The notes: generated by a model from the letters alone, not told the origin. DNA of 64,000 nucleotides from Herbaspirillum sp. RTI4 (GCF_034313965.1 NZ_JAVIWQ010000002.1:744001-808000), one strand, 5' to 3'. Shown: positions 45,217 through 57,475, numbered from the stretch's first letter. Numbers and translations are program-made.

Positions 45217-46677
45217 TTATGCGGTCAATTTAGCCCGCAGCAATTCCGTCAGTTGCGCCGGATTGGCCTTGCCGCGCGTGGCCTTCATTGCTTGTCCGAT
45301 CAGGGCGTTAATCGCCTGCTCTTTCCCCGCGCGGAATTCTTCCACAGATTTGACGTTGGCAGCCAGCACCTGATCGACGATGGCTTCCAGCGCGCCGCTA
45401 TCGGAAATTTGCTTGAGACCCTTCTGATCGATAATTTCATCGGCCAGAGCCGGGCTCTCCGACCGTGCTTCCCACATGGCCGCAAACACTTCCTTGGCGA
45501 TCTTGTTGGAAATGGTGCCGTCAGCGATCCGCTGCAACAACAAGGCCAGTTGGCTGGCGCTGACCGGCGCGGCGGCGATATCGGTATCTTCGCGATGCAG
45601 GGTCGAGGCCATATCCCCCATCAGCCAGTTAGCCGCCGACTTGGCTTGCGCATTCCCGGCAGCCGCTACGACAGCCTCGAAATAAATACTGGTCGCCTTC
45701 GATTGCGTCAGCACGACGGCGTCGTATTCCGACAGGCTGTAGTCGCGGATGAAACGCTCGCGCATGGCGCCGGGCAATTCCGGCATCGTTGCTTTGACGC
45801 GGGCAATCCACTCTTCTGAAATCATCAGCGGCGGCAGATCCGGATCGGGGAAGTAGCGGTAATCCTGCGAGTCTTCCTTGCTGCGCATCGAGCGCGTTTC
45901 CTTGCGGTCGGGGTCGTAGAGCCGGGTTTCCTGCACCACTTTGCCGCCATCCTCGATCAGTTCGATCTGCCGCCGCACTTCGTAATTGATGGCGTCTTCC
46001 ATGAAGCGGAAGGAATTCAAATTCTTGATTTCGCTGCGCGTGCCGAAAGCGGCCTGCCCGACCGGACGCACCGATACGTTGGCGTCGCAGCGGAAAGAGC
46101 CTTCCTGCATATTGCCGTCGCAAATACCCAGCCACATCACCAGTGAATGCAGTGCCTTGGCGTAGGCGACCGCCTCGGCGGCGCTGCGCATGACCGGTTC
46201 GGTCACGATTTCCAGCAGCGGCGTGCCGGCACGGTTGAGGTCGATCCCGGTCATGCCCTGATAATCTTCGTGCAGCGATTTGCCGGCATCTTCTTCCAGA
46301 TGGGCGCGGGTCAGTTCGACCGAGCGCAATTCCGGCTTGCCGTCTTTTTCCATGACAAATGGGACGTGTCCGCCCTGAACCACCGGGATTTCAAACTGGC
46401 TGATCTGATAGCCCTTGGGCAGATCGGGATAAAAATAATTTTTGCGCGCAAAGACCGAATGCGAGGCCACGGTAGCGCCGACGGCCAGACCGAACTGAAT
46501 GGCGCGTTCGACTGCGCCGCGGTTAAGTACCGGCAATACGCCCGGCAGGGCCAGATCGACCGGACTCGCTTGCGTGTTCGGCTCCGCGCCGAAGCGGGTC
46601 GAGGAACCACTGAATATCTTGGAGACGGTTGAAAGTTGCGCGTGCGTTTCCAGACCGATGACGACTTCCCATTGCAT
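45217..46677 (-). CDS. gatB: Aspartyl/glutamyl-tRNA amidotransferase subunit B
   Basis: 486 residues. The kinase/tRNA-binding subunit of GatCAB, which amidates Glu-tRNA-Gln or Asp-tRNA-Asn. Seen: [27 protein letters not shown], the Gly/Arg-rich [13 protein letters not shown] and a YqeY-like tail ([16 protein letters not shown]). ATG at 46677 with AAGGA 7 nt before. 23 nt after gatA, last gene of gatCAB. Confidence 0.97.
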   Translation of the reverse strand: MQWEVVIGLETHAQLSTVSKIFSGSSTRFGAEPNTQASPVDLALPGVLPVLNRGAVERAIQFGLAVGATVASHSVFARKNYFYPDLPKGYQISQFEIPVVQGGHVPFVMEKDGKPELRSVELTRAHLEEDAGKSLHEDYQGMTGIDLNRAGTPLLEIVTEPVMRSAAEAVAYAKALHSLVMWLGICDGNMQEGSFRCDANVSVRPVGQAAFGTRSEIKNLNSFRFMEDAINYEVRRQIELIEDGGKVVQETRLYDPDRKETRSMRSKEDSQDYRYFPDPDLPPLMISEEWIARVKATMPELPGAMRERFIRDYSLSEYDAVVLTQSKATSIYFEAVVAAAGNAQAKSAANWLMGDMASTLHREDTDIAAAPVSASQLALLLQRIADGTISNKIAKEVFAAMWEARSESPALADEIIDQKGLKQISDSGALEAIVDQVLAANVKSVEEFRAGKEQAINALIGQAMKATRGKANPAQLTELLRAKLTA

Positions 46678-46700
46678 AAAATTTCCTTGGCGGTATTGGT

Positions 46701-48167
46701 TCAAACCGGGGCGCGTAAGTGCCAGTCGGTGACTTGTTGATATTGATGGGCCACATTGAGCAAGCGGGCTTCGTCGAAGTAGTCGCCGATGATTTGCAAG
46801 CCGACCGGACGCCGGGAATTTTTTTCGCCCTGTCCGAAGCCGCAGGGAACCGACATGCCGGGTAAGCCTGCGAGGCTGGTGGAGAGGGTGTAAATGTCGG
46901 CCAGATAATTGGCAACCGGGTCATCGGTCTTGTCGCCCAGATCCCACGCCACGCTAGGCGCGACCGGGCCCATGATGACGTCGCACAGGCGGTTTTCGCC
47001 ATGTAGCGCCTGCTGGAATTCCTGGGCGATCAGGCGGCGGATTTTTTGCGCCTGCAAGTAGTAGGCATCGTAATAACCATGCGACAGCACGTAGGCACCG
47101 ACCAGGATGCGTCGTTTGACTTCCTCGCCGAAACCTTCCGCCCGGGTTTTGCTGTACATCTCGGCCAGATCTTTGTACTCGGCGGCGCGATGGCCGTAGC
47201 GCACGCCGTCGAAACGGCTCAGGTTGGACGAGGCTTCGGCCGGGGCAATGACGTAATAGACCGGAATCGACAGCTCGGTTTTTGGCAGGGAAATATCGAC
47301 CAGCGTCGCGCCCAGTTTTTCAAATTCGCGCAAAGCGTCGCGGACGGCTTGTTCGACGTCGGCGGCTAATCCGGCGCTGAAAAATTCACGCGGCACGCCT
47401 ATCCGCAAACCTTGCAGGCTGGTGTTGAGCGAGCGGTTGAAATCCTCTTCCGCGCGCGGCAGGCTGGTGGCGTCGCGGGCGTCGAAACCGTTCATGACAT
47501 TGAGCAGCAGGCCGCAGTCTTCGGCCGTCTTGGCGATGGGGCCGCCCTGATCGAGCGATGAGGCAAAGGCGATCATGCCGTAGCGCGATACGCGGCTGTA
47601 GGTCGGCTTGATACCGGTCACGCCGCACAGTGCCGCCGGTTGGCGGATCGAGCCGCCGGTGTCGGTGCCGGTAGCTGCCGGGGTCAGCCGTGCGGCGATA
47701 GCGGCGGCCGAACCACCCGAAGAGCCGCCGGGGACGGCGGTTTTGTCCCAGGGGTTTTTAACCGCGCCGAAATAAGAATTTTCATTGCCCGAACCCATTG
47801 CGAATTCATCGCAGTTGAGTTTGCCCAGCGTGACGGTGCCGGCCGCGTTGAAGCGCTCGACGACAGTGGCGTCGAACGGGCTGACATAGTTTTCCAGCAT
47901 CTTCGAACCGGCGGTAGTGCGCCAGTCGCGGGTGACGAAAATATCCTTGTGGGCGATCGGGATGCCGGTCAGGACGGTGGCGTCATTGTGCGCCAGCCGA
48001 CGGTCGGCGATTTCGGCCTGGCGCAGGGTCAGTTCGGGATCGACGTGCAGGAAGGCGTTCAGATCGCTGCGGGCGATACGGTCGAGAAAAAGTGAGGCCA
48101 GTTCGCTGGCGGAAATTTTTTTGTCGTGCAGCAGGGCTGACAGCTGCTTGATGGTTTTGGTATGCAT
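46701..48167 (-). CDS. gatA: Aspartyl/glutamyl-tRNA amidotransferase subunit A
   Basis: 488 residues, amidase-signature enzyme that frees ammonia from glutamine. Catalytic triad K74 (IAHKD), cis-Ser S149 ([10 protein letters not shown]) and nucleophile S173 ([10 protein letters not shown]). Start at [13 protein letters not shown]; no ribosome site is obvious, so translation may be linked to gatC 87 nt upstream. Confidence 0.98.
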   Translation of the reverse strand: MHTKTIKQLSALLHDKKISASELASLFLDRIARSDLNAFLHVDPELTLRQAEIADRRLAHNDATVLTGIPIAHKDIFVTRDWRTTAGSKMLENYVSPFDATVVERFNAAGTVTLGKLNCDEFAMGSGNENSYFGAVKNPWDKTAVPGGSSGGSAAAIAARLTPAATGTDTGGSIRQPAALCGVTGIKPTYSRVSRYGMIAFASSLDQGGPIAKTAEDCGLLLNVMNGFDARDATSLPRAEEDFNRSLNTSLQGLRIGVPREFFSAGLAADVEQAVRDALREFEKLGATLVDISLPKTELSIPVYYVIAPAEASSNLSRFDGVRYGHRAAEYKDLAEMYSKTRAEGFGEEVKRRILVGAYVLSHGYYDAYYLQAQKIRRLIAQEFQQALHGENRLCDVIMGPVAPSVAWDLGDKTDDPVANYLADIYTLSTSLAGLPGMSVPCGFGQGEKNSRRPVGLQIIGDYFDEARLLNVAHQYQQVTDWHLRAPV

Positions 48168-48254
48168 GGAATCGGAATGTGCTCGCGGGTTGTGCTTGCG
48201 TTGTTGTGCGGTGCCGTTCGCAACGGCCCGCAACAGGAATGGCGGTCGTCGGGG

Positions 48255-48557
48255 TCAGTCGAGTACTTGCGGGACCAGATACAGACCGTCGCGGGTGGCG
48301 GGGGCCGGCTGTTGGTAATCTGCCCGGCGGTTTGTCTCGCTGACTTCGTCCTCGCGCAGTCGGAGCGCCAGGTTGGGCGTCAGCGCGGCGATCGGGTGAC
48401 TGAGCGGTTCAACGCCGCGGGTGTCGACCGCTTTGAGTTGTTCGACCAGGGCGAAGATGCCGTTGAGTTTGGTCAGGGTTGCATCGGCCTGCACTTCTGT
48501 CAGCTCTAATCGGGACAAATGGGCAATGCGTTTTACGTCGGAAAGCGTGAGGGTCAT
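48255..48557 (-). CDS. gatC: Aspartyl/glutamyl-tRNA amidotransferase subunit C
   Basis: 100 residues. Small belt subunit that holds GatA and GatB together. Typical [21 protein letters not shown] at the start and LREDEVSE...YLVPQVLD at the end. First gene of gatCAB; the longer frame starting 11 codons up encodes a run of Arg and is unlikely. Confidence 0.95.
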   Translation of the reverse strand: MTLTLSDVKRIAHLSRLELTEVQADATLTKLNGIFALVEQLKAVDTRGVEPLSHPIAALTPNLALRLREDEVSETNRRADYQQPAPATRDGLYLVPQVLD

Positions 48558-49999
<1,442 letters not shown>

Positions 50000-50077
50000 T
50001 AATTTGTCCGTGCGCCGGCTGCCAGTTGCGGTCGGTCGTTGCGGATTTGGCTTCCATCACACCCTGTTTCTCGGTTA

Positions 50078-51214
50078 ATGGATATTCCACCACTTTTTAA
50101 GCAAGGCGCTTCGGCACGCGTACGCGCGGGATTTTTTGCGCTGATTGCCGTTGCCATGCTGATCGTTGACTCCCGCATGCACAGCCTGATCGCCATTCGT
50201 CAGGCAGTCGGTAGCGCCCTCTATCCATTCCAGACCCTGGCCTTGATGCCGCGCGATGCGGCACAGGAAATGGCTGGCTATTTTTCTTCGCTGTCTTCGC
50301 TGCAGCAGGAAAATCAAAACCTGCGCCGTCAACAAATCACCAATGCTCAGGCCTTGCAGCAATGGCGGCTGCTGTCGGCTGAGAATGGACAATTGCGCAA
50401 TTTGCTCAATATGCAGAAGCGCTTGACGGTTCGTTCATTGGTCGGAGAAATCCTCTACGATGCCCGCGATCCATTTTCTCGCAAGATCATCCTTAACCGC
50501 GGCTCCCGCGACGGAGTCGAAACCGGACAGCCGGTGATCGACGATATCGGGGTAGTGGGCCAAGTCACCAGAATTTTCCCCTTTAGTGCCGAAGTGACGC
50601 TTCTGACCGACAAAGATCAGGCAATACCGGTGCAGGTGCTGCGCAACGGCTTGCGCAGCATTGCTTACGGGCGCGGTCAGGCCGGGTCGCTCGATCTGCG
50701 TTTCATGGCGGCCAACGCCGATGTTCGTAACGGCGATTTACTGGTGACTTCCGGTATTGACGGTTTGTACCCTGCCGGGCTGGCAGTCGCCACGGTCAGT
50801 CAGGTGGAGGTCAAATCCAGTGATGCCTTCGCGCGCATTCTGTGTACGCCGGCGGCGGGCATTGACCGGCACCGGCAATTGCTGATTTTGCTGGCGCCAC
50901 AGAATTTGTTGCCGCGCGCCGGGGCGGACGATGTGGCAGAGGCTAACGTCAAGGCTTTCCCGCGCCGGTTGCGCGAGGCGGTCCCGGCGATTGCACCGTT
51001 GCCAACGGCTGCGGCTACTTCAGTCACTCCCGCCACGGGGACTGCAACGGCCGCCATTCCGGGTACTGCGAATGCGCCGGTACCTGCGTTGCCAAAACCG
51101 AGTCCAACGCCAACGCCAACGCCAACGACTACGACTACAGCGGCACCGGTGTCAGCCGCTCCTGCTGCTCCTGCCGCTGTCACGCCTGCTCCTAGCGGAG
51201 CGGCTCCACGATGA
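50078..51214 (+). CDS. mreC: Cell shape protein MreC
   Basis: 378 residues. One membrane segment (FFALIAVAMLIVD, residues 19-31), a coiled coil (SLQQENQNLRRQQ...LLSAENGQLRNLL), then the periplasmic beta-domain (FSRKIILNRGSRDGVETGQPVID, LLVTSGIDGLYPAGLAVATV). It links MreB to PBP2. The last 75 residues are Ala/Pro/Thr-rich low-complexity with (PT)n encoded by a CCAACG repeat at 51103-51127. Its stop overlaps mreD by 4 nt. Confidence 0.95.
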   Translation: MDIPPLFKQGASARVRAGFFALIAVAMLIVDSRMHSLIAIRQAVGSALYPFQTLALMPRDAAQEMAGYFSSLSSLQQENQNLRRQQITNAQALQQWRLLSAENGQLRNLLNMQKRLTVRSLVGEILYDARDPFSRKIILNRGSRDGVETGQPVIDDIGVVGQVTRIFPFSAEVTLLTDKDQAIPVQVLRNGLRSIAYGRGQAGSLDLRFMAANADVRNGDLLVTSGIDGLYPAGLAVATVSQVEVKSSDAFARILCTPAAGIDRHRQLLILLAPQNLLPRAGADDVAEANVKAFPRRLREAVPAIAPLPTAAATSVTPATGTATAAIPGTANAPVPALPKPSPTPTPTPTTTTTAAPVSAAPAAPAAVTPAPSGAAPR

Positions 51215-51726
51215 ACAATCCCCATTTTATTTTATTGCCTGTCAGCCCTTGGTTTATCGGCTTCAGTCTGCTGATGGCATTCCTGCTCAATTTGCTGCCT
51301 TGGGGCGGTATTGGGGTAGGTGTGCCGGATTTTGTTGCGCTGGTGCTGGTGTTCTGGAGCATTCATCAGCCGCGCAAAATCGGTATCTTCGCGGCTTTTC
51401 TGATGGGGGTTCTGATGGATGTCCATCAGGGAACTTTGCTCGGCGAAAGTGCCTTGGCCTATACCGTCCTCTCGTATTTCTCGATCATGATTCACCGCCG
51501 CATACTGTGGTTTCCTACCGCGACGCAGGCACTGCACATCCTGCCTTTGCTGGTGGTGGCGCAATTGATGCAAATGACGGTACATCTGGCGGTCAGCGGT
51601 AAATTTCCGCACTGGTATTACTTCCTTGGCAGTCTGGTCAGTGCAGTCTTGTGGCCGCTGCTGAGCTGGCTGTTGCTGGCGCCGCAACGGCGCTCGGTCA
51701 ATCACGACGACAATCGTCCGATCTAG
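51211..51726 (+). CDS. mreD: Cell shape membrane protein MreD
   Basis: 171 residues with about five membrane segments; WGGIGVGVPDFVALVLVFWSIHQPRKIG and FLMGVLMDVHQGTLLGESAL are family features. Inner membrane partner of MreC. ATGA overlap with mreC gives coupled translation; mrdA starts 20 nt on. Confidence 0.95.
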   Translation: MNNPHFILLPVSPWFIGFSLLMAFLLNLLPWGGIGVGVPDFVALVLVFWSIHQPRKIGIFAAFLMGVLMDVHQGTLLGESALAYTVLSYFSIMIHRRILWFPTATQALHILPLLVVAQLMQMTVHLAVSGKFPHWYYFLGSLVSAVLWPLLSWLLLAPQRRSVNHDDNRPI

Positions 51727-51746
51727 TCCAGTGCAGATCGGACGCC

Positions 51747-53690
51747 ATGACTGAATTCAGAAATACCGAGCAAGAACTGCGCTTGTTCCGTGTGCGACTG
51801 TTGGCGGCGGCATTCCTGATCCTGATCTGCTTTTCGCTGCTGCTGGCCCGGTTTGTCTGGTTGCAGGTAGTGCGTCATAACGTCTACGCTTTGCAGGCCG
51901 AGGAAAACCGCATCTCCGTGGTGCCTATCGTCCCTAACCGGGGACTGATTCTGGATCGCAACGGCGTCGTTCTGGCGCGCAATTACTCGGCGTACACCCT
52001 GGAAGTCACCCCCTCCAAGATCAAGGTCAGTCTGGACGATCTGGTCGAACAGCTCAGTGCGCTGGTCGATATCTCGCCCAAGGACAGACGTCGTTTCCGC
52101 AAACTGCTGGACGAGTCGAAGAATTTTGAAAGCCTGCCCATCCGCACCCGCCTGAGCGATGAGGAGGTGGCGCGCTTCACTGTACAGCGCTACCGTTTTC
52201 CTGGCGTAGATATCAAGGCGCGCCTGTTCCGCCAGTATCCGTTCGGCAAGACTGCCGCCCATGTCATCGGCTATATCGGTCGCATCAGCAGGTCAGATGC
52301 CGATGCGCTGGAAGACAGTGATGACGAAGCCAACTACAACGGCACCGACTACATCGGCAAGGACGGCCTGGAAAAAAGCTATGAAGCGCAGTTGCATGGC
52401 ACGACGGGTTACGAGGAAGTCGAAATTTCAGCCAGCGGCCGCGCTGTGCGTACCCTCTCTCGCACCGGTGCCACGCCAGGACGCAATCTGATTCTGTCCA
52501 TCGATATCGAATTGCAAAAAGTGGTGGAAGAAGCCTTTGGCGATCGTAAAGGTGCGCTGGTGGCAATCGATCCGGCGACCGGCGATATTCTGGCCTACGT
52601 ATCGCAACCCTCGTACGACCCGAACGTCTTCGTCGATGGCATCGATCAGCAAAGCTGGGATGAACTCAATAATTCGCCCGATCGCCCCCTGGTCAACCGG
52701 CCCTTGATCGGCACCTATGCACCCGGCTCCACCTACAAACCTTTCATGGCCCTGGCGGCGCTGGAGCTGGGCAAACGCAAGCCACAGGACGCCATTCGCG
52801 ATCCCGGTTTCTTCTGGCTCGGCAATCATAAGTTCCGCGACGATAAAGAGGGCGGTCACGGGCTGGTCGACATGTACCGCTCCATCGTGGTCTCTTGCGA
52901 CACGTATTACTACATGCTGTCGAACGACCTCGGCGTCGACGCCATTCACGATTTCATGGCGCCGTTCGGTTTTGGTCAATTGACCGGCATTGATCTGGAA
53001 CATGAAAAGCGCGGCATTTTGCCTTCGACCGCATGGAAACGCGCGTCCTATCGCAAGCCGGAACAGCAAAAATGGTATGCCGGCGAAACCATTTCTCTGG
53101 GTATCGGCCAGGGCTACAACGCATTCACGCCGATTCAGATGGCGCATGCAGTAGCGACACTGGCCAATAACGGCATAGTGATGAAGCCGCATCTGGTGAA
53201 AATTCTGGAAGATGGCGTTACGCACCAGCGCACGGTGACGGTGCCGAAGGAAAGTGGCCGCATTCCGCTCAAGCAGGAAAACATCGATGTGATCAAGCAT
53301 GCGATGGAAGGGGTCAACCTGGAAGGTACCGGTGCGAGGGCATTCGTCGGCGCCGGCTATACTTCCGCAGGCAAGAGCGGCACGGCACAGGTGGTAGCGA
53401 TCAAGAAAAATGAAAAATACGACGCCAAACGACTGGCGACGCATTTACTTGATAACGCGCTGTTTACCGCCTTTGCACCGCTCGACAAGCCACGCATTGC
53501 GGTGGCGGTGGTGGTGGAAAATGGCGGCTTTGGCGCGCAAGCAGCCGCGCCGCTGGCGCGCAAGGCGCTGGATTATTACTTACTGGGAAAACGGCCGGTC
53601 AACAAGGATATCGCCCCCGCGCTTGATGCTCCAGCGGCCGCAGAGAGCGAGTCTGCGCCGGCAGAATCGTTTCCTCCGACGCGGGACTGA
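51747..53690 (+). CDS. mrdA: Penicillin-binding protein 2 (elongasome transpeptidase)
   Basis: 647 residues. Class B PBP that cross-links peptidoglycan during elongation, paired with RodA. One N-terminal membrane segment (LLAAAFLILICFSLLLARFVWL, residues 18-39), PBP dimer domain, then transpeptidase with S328xxK331 (APGSTYKP), SCD in place of SxN, and KSGTAQ. C-terminal Ala/Glu/Ser-rich tail. The in-frame extension upstream overlaps mreD and is not used. Confidence 0.97.
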   Translation: MTEFRNTEQELRLFRVRLLAAAFLILICFSLLLARFVWLQVVRHNVYALQAEENRISVVPIVPNRGLILDRNGVVLARNYSAYTLEVTPSKIKVSLDDLVEQLSALVDISPKDRRRFRKLLDESKNFESLPIRTRLSDEEVARFTVQRYRFPGVDIKARLFRQYPFGKTAAHVIGYIGRISRSDADALEDSDDEANYNGTDYIGKDGLEKSYEAQLHGTTGYEEVEISASGRAVRTLSRTGATPGRNLILSIDIELQKVVEEAFGDRKGALVAIDPATGDILAYVSQPSYDPNVFVDGIDQQSWDELNNSPDRPLVNRPLIGTYAPGSTYKPFMALAALELGKRKPQDAIRDPGFFWLGNHKFRDDKEGGHGLVDMYRSIVVSCDTYYYMLSNDLGVDAIHDFMAPFGFGQLTGIDLEHEKRGILPSTAWKRASYRKPEQQKWYAGETISLGIGQGYNAFTPIQMAHAVATLANNGIVMKPHLVKILEDGVTHQRTVTVPKESGRIPLKQENIDVIKHAMEGVNLEGTGARAFVGAGYTSAGKSGTAQVVAIKKNEKYDAKRLATHLLDNALFTAFAPLDKPRIAVAVVVENGGFGAQAAAPLARKALDYYLLGKRPVNKDIAPALDAPAAAESESAPAESFPPTRD

Positions 53691-53756
53691 GCGTGACTAC
53701 CGTCATGTCCTTTTCCGATTCGCATCCATTGACAGTCAGCTTCAGACCGGGCTTCC

Positions 53757-54866
53757 ATGAACCTGCATAAACCTTCACTCTGGCAATTGATTCAGCCGCG
53801 ACTGGCCGTGTTCGATGGCGCCTTGTCGCTATTTCTTTTTCTGTTGTTGTCGGTCGGCATCATTACCCTGTACTCGGCCGGCATGAATTTTCCCGGGCGG
53901 GTCGAAGACCAGTTGCGCAATATCCTGGTGGCTTTCATTGTCATGTGGATCGCCGCGAATATTTCGCCGCAGACCTTGTTGCGTTTCGCGGTACCGATTT
54001 ATTCGGTCGGGGTAGCCTTGCTGATCGGCGTGGCCGCTTTTGGCTTGATCCGCAAGGGCGCGCGCCGCTGGATCAATATCGGCATGGTGGTGCAGCCGTC
54101 CGAAATCATGAAAATTGCCATGCCGCTGATGCTGGCATGGTATTTCCAGAAACGCGAAGGCATGCTGCGCTGGCATGCGTTTATTATCGCCGCCCTGCTG
54201 CTGGCGGTACCGGTCGGTCTGATCGTGCGTCAGCCCGATCTTGGCACGGCGGTGCTGGTGCTGGCCGCCGGTTTCTACGTCATATTTTTCGCGGGACTGT
54301 CCTGGAAAGTGCTGTTCGGACTGGTCGTCGCCGGTGCCGCCAGTCTGCCTGTGCTATGGTCCCTGATGCATGACTACCAGCGGCAGCGGGTCATGATGCT
54401 GATTGACCCGACGTCGGATCCCTTGGGAAAAGGTTTCCATATCATTCAGTCGACCATTGCCATCGGTTCCGGCGGGATCGCCGGCAAGGGCTGGCTCAAG
54501 GGTACCCAGACTCACCTGGAATTCATTCCCGAGCGCACCACCGACTTCATTTTTTCGGTCTATTCGGAAGAGTTCGGTCTGATCGGTAACATTGTGCTGC
54601 TGGTGCTGTACACCCTGTTGGTCGGACGTGGACTGATGATTACCGCCAATGCGCCGACCCTGTTTACGCGGCTGCTGGCGGGAGCCATCACGATGATCTT
54701 TTTCACCTACGCCTTCGTCAACATGGGCATGGTCAGCGGCATTTTGCCGGTAGTGGGCGTGCCCTTGCCGTTCATGAGTTACGGCGGCACCGCACTGGTG
54801 ACACTGGGCATGGGCGCCGGGATATTGATGAGCATTCAACGCCATCGCAAATTGGTGCAAAGTTAG
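53757..54866 (+). CDS. mrdB: Peptidoglycan glycosyltransferase RodA
   Basis: 369 residues, SEDS family with about ten membrane segments. Polymerises lipid II with PBP2. Seen: GARRWINIGMVVQPSEIMKIAMPLMLAW, PDLGTAVLV, ERTTDFIFSVYSEEFGL and PLPFMSYGGTALV, the family hallmarks. ATG 66 nt past mrdA. Confidence 0.97.
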   Translation: MNLHKPSLWQLIQPRLAVFDGALSLFLFLLLSVGIITLYSAGMNFPGRVEDQLRNILVAFIVMWIAANISPQTLLRFAVPIYSVGVALLIGVAAFGLIRKGARRWINIGMVVQPSEIMKIAMPLMLAWYFQKREGMLRWHAFIIAALLLAVPVGLIVRQPDLGTAVLVLAAGFYVIFFAGLSWKVLFGLVVAGAASLPVLWSLMHDYQRQRVMMLIDPTSDPLGKGFHIIQSTIAIGSGGIAGKGWLKGTQTHLEFIPERTTDFIFSVYSEEFGLIGNIVLLVLYTLLVGRGLMITANAPTLFTRLLAGAITMIFFTYAFVNMGMVSGILPVVGVPLPFMSYGGTALVTLGMGAGILMSIQRHRKLVQS

Positions 54867-54995
54867 GGAGCAACACGGCCTAGCTTTGATCGAGGTGCTA
54901 CGCGGGGCAATCGCGGGATGGCCATGGCTCAGCGGCGGTTGCTGATGCCCGCAACCCTGGGGCAAGCCGGCCCGCTCTTTTCAGAAGGAAGAATC

Positions 54996-56153
54996 ATGCA
55001 CACTATCGACTTACCATTTCGTCGTCAGAATTTGCGCAATCCGTTGTGCAATCCGTTATGCAATCCGATGCGCAATCCGATGCGCAATCCGTTTTGCAAT
55101 GCGGCCTACCTGCTGCGCCCTCTTGCCGCACTGCTCGTGCTGGCGCTGGCCGCCTGCAGCAGCGCACCGAACCGACCCGCTCCCCCCGATGCCACCGGCA
55201 AAGCCGGCAAGTCCCCTTCGGCCAGTACCGGGCGAACCAATCCGGCATTGCCTGCGGCCGGTTCTGGCCGGGGGGGGTACTACCTTGACGATGGCCCGGG
55301 TGACAAGACGCCTGAAGGCTTGATGGATACTCCCGACGCCGAACCCCGCATCGAACCCTACTCCAAGAGTTCCGGGCGGCCCTACGTCGTGTTCGGCAAA
55401 ACCTATACCCCGCTCATGGATGAGAAGCCCTTCAAGCAGCGCGGCATCGGTAGCTGGTACGGGAAAAAATTCCACGGACAGAAAACGTCCTCCGGCGAGC
55501 CTTACGATATGTACAAGATGACGGCCGCGCATCCCACTTTGCCGATTCCTTCCTACGCCAAAGTCACCAATCTGAAGACCGGCGCCCAGATCATCGTGCG
55601 GGTGAACGACCGCGGGCCATTCCATTCCAGCCGCATTATCGATTTGTCGTACACCGCTGCTTTGAAGCTCGGTTACTTGTCTAACGGCAGCAGCGAACTG
55701 GAAGTCGAGCGCCTGTTGCCGGACGACATTACCCAAATACTGGCGGATAAAAAGGCCGGTAGGCCAGTGCTGATGCAAGCCAGCGCAGCGGAACAGGGGG
55801 CGACGATGGAAGCCGTCAGCACCTCCCGGATTGAGACGCAGGGACTGATGGACGCCCCTGCCGACAAGGCTGCGCCAGCGCTGGTGGCGGGAGGGTCTCA
55901 GAGCATGCAGGCAGCCGCTGTCCCAGGTTTTTACTTGCAGTTCGGTGCGTTTTCGCAGGAAAACAATGCAGAAGCAGCGAAAGGGCGTTTGGAGCTGGGC
56001 CTGAGCGGGATCGTCGATCACATGCAAACGATGACCGTCAATGGGGTGTATCGGCTCTATGCCGGTCCTTACGCCAGTCGTGGTGCTGCGCAGGAGGCTG
56101 CGCAGCAGATACGCCAGCGTGGCGTGGTAACGCCGTTTATTGTTGAACGGTAA
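54996..56153 (+). CDS. rlpA: Septal-ring lytic transglycosylase RlpA family lipoprotein
   Basis: 385 residues from the ATG with AAGGAAG 6 nt before. After an unusually long N-region (about 38 residues, with five NPxC/NPxR repeats) comes a hydrophobic segment and lipobox LAAC (C54). A double-psi beta-barrel domain follows ([40 protein letters not shown]), then a SPOR domain ([22 protein letters not shown]...[10 protein letters not shown]) that targets denuded septal glycan. Some RlpA proteins cleave such glycan. G8 at 55270-55277 lies in the frame. A start at one of the repeat Met codons is possible. Confidence 0.93.
   Translation: MHTIDLPFRRQNLRNPLCNPLCNPMRNPMRNPFCNAAYLLRPLAALLVLALAACSSAPNRPAPPDATGKAGKSPSASTGRTNPALPAAGSGRGGYYLDDGPGDKTPEGLMDTPDAEPRIEPYSKSSGRPYVVFGKTYTPLMDEKPFKQRGIGSWYGKKFHGQKTSSGEPYDMYKMTAAHPTLPIPSYAKVTNLKTGAQIIVRVNDRGPFHSSRIIDLSYTAALKLGYLSNGSSELEVERLLPDDITQILADKKAGRPVLMQASAAEQGATMEAVSTSRIETQGLMDAPADKAAPALVAGGSQSMQAAAVPGFYLQFGAFSQENNAEAAKGRLELGLSGIVDHMQTMTVNGVYRLYAGPYASRGAAQEAAQQIRQRGVVTPFIVER
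55033..55092 (+). repeat. 12-bp tandem repeat at the 5' end of rlpA
   Basis: Five units of TGCGCAATCCGT/A with two variants, coding (R/C)NP(L/M) repeats. Copy number change would lengthen or shorten the cytoplasmic N-region of the lipoprotein signal without shifting the frame. Confidence 0.9.
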
Positions 56154-56157
56154 GCGT

Positions 56158-56490
56158 ATGCATCCTTATGTCTATCTTGGCATCGCCATCGTTTCGGAAG
56201 TGATTGCCACCTCAGCGCTGCGTGCGGCCGACGGATTTACCCGACTGGTGCCATCGCTGTTGGTGGTAGTTGGCTATGCGATCGCCTTCCTGTTTTTGTC
56301 GCTGACGCTGAAAACCATACCGGTGGGGGTTGCTTACGCTATCTGGTCAGGGATGGGGATCGTACTGATTTCACTGGTGGCGTATTTTATCTACGGACAA
56401 ACGCTGGATGCACCGGCGCTGATTGGCATGGGCCTGATTGTGGCCGGCGTGCTGGTACTGAATCTGTTTTCCCACTCGACGACGCATTAA
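56158..56490 (+). CDS. Small multidrug resistance (EmrE-like) transporter
   Basis: 110 residues, four membrane segments. E14 ([18 protein letters not shown]) is the proton/drug-binding acid of EmrE, and [21 protein letters not shown] in TM3 is typical. Exchanges cationic drugs for protons as a dual-topology dimer. It begins 4 nt past rlpA, so it may share its transcript. Confidence 0.93.
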   Translation: MHPYVYLGIAIVSEVIATSALRAADGFTRLVPSLLVVVGYAIAFLFLSLTLKTIPVGVAYAIWSGMGIVLISLVAYFIYGQTLDAPALIGMGLIVAGVLVLNLFSHSTTH

Positions 56491-56534
56491 AATCGCAAGC
56501 CGCCGCCTCAAAGTGAGCGGCGCTGAGTGGGGAT

Positions 56535-57464
56535 TTAGCCCTGCTCTGCGGCAGCGTCGTCCGCGTCACGCAAGGCCAGCGCTTGCTGGTAGAGCGCATT
56601 TTTTTTCTGTCCGGTCAATTGTGCGGCGAGCGTGGCGGCCTGCTTGACCGGCAATTCGGCCAGCAGAATACGCAATACGCGCAAGGCCTCAACGTCATCG
56701 TTGTCCGCCTGCTGCGGCGCTCCCTCTATCAACAAGACGAATTCTCCGCGCTGATGATTCGCATCAGCCGATAACCAGCCGGGCGCTTCGCTCAGGGGGC
56801 AGCGGTGAATCGTTTCAAACAGCTTGGTCAGTTCGCGGGCAAACACGATCTGACGCAGCGGACCAAAGACCTTCAATAGCGCATCGATTGTGTCGACGAT
56901 ACGATGCGGCGCTTCGTACAGCACCAGGGTGGCCGTATCGGTGGCAAGGCGCTCCAGTTGCTTGTCGCGCGCGCCGGCCTTGGGTGACAGGAAGCCGATG
57001 AAATGGAATTGATCGTTCAGCAAGCCGGAGGCCGATAAAGCCGCAATGCCCGCCGAAGCGCCGGGCAAGGGAATCACGCGCAGTCCGGCGTGCAGCACCG
57101 CATCGACAATGCGCGCACCGGGGTCGGAAATGGCCGGCGTGCCGGCATCGGAGACTAAAACGATACGCTCCCCCGCTTGCAGGCGGGCGACGATTTTCTC
57201 GGCAACTTCGCGTTCATTGTGTTCATGCGCCGCCAGCAGCGGTTTCGATACCCCATAGCGGTTGAGCAAATGCGCGGTGTTGCGCGTGTCTTCGCAGGCG
57301 ATGGCATCGGCCAGACTCAGCATGTGCAGGCCGCGCAGGGTGATATCGCAAACATTTCCGATGGGAGTGGCCAGCACATATAATGCCGACACCGGGTAGG
57401 TCTGTTGCGCGACTTCATGCATGACCGGCATGGCAGTAAGAAGGGGAGGGCTTGTTTGACTCAT
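56535..57464 (-). CDS. rsmI: 16S rRNA 2'-O-ribose C1402 methyltransferase RsmI
   Basis: 309 residues. AdoMet enzyme of the tetrapyrrole-methylase fold that methylates C1402 of 16S rRNA. Seen: LYVLATPIGNVCDITLRG, CEDTRNTAHLLNRYG, VLVSDAGTPAISDPGARIVD and PLPGASAGIAALSASG. The start is uncertain: ATGs at 57464, 57431 and 57422 are in frame and none has a good ribosome site. The first leaves only 11 bp to the divergent lpoA-like gene. Confidence 0.95.
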   Translation of the reverse strand: MSQTSPPLLTAMPVMHEVAQQTYPVSALYVLATPIGNVCDITLRGLHMLSLADAIACEDTRNTAHLLNRYGVSKPLLAAHEHNEREVAEKIVARLQAGERIVLVSDAGTPAISDPGARIVDAVLHAGLRVIPLPGASAGIAALSASGLLNDQFHFIGFLSPKAGARDKQLERLATDTATLVLYEAPHRIVDTIDALLKVFGPLRQIVFARELTKLFETIHRCPLSEAPGWLSADANHQRGEFVLLIEGAPQQADNDDVEALRVLRILLAELPVKQAATLAAQLTGQKKNALYQQALALRDADDAAAEQG

Positions 57465-57475
57465 CGGAGATGCAT

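Noticed and set aside
56491..56534. Possible terminator between the SMR gene and rsmI
   Set aside because: The GCCGCCGCCTCA/TGAGCGGCGC repeat needs bulges to pair and has no T-run.
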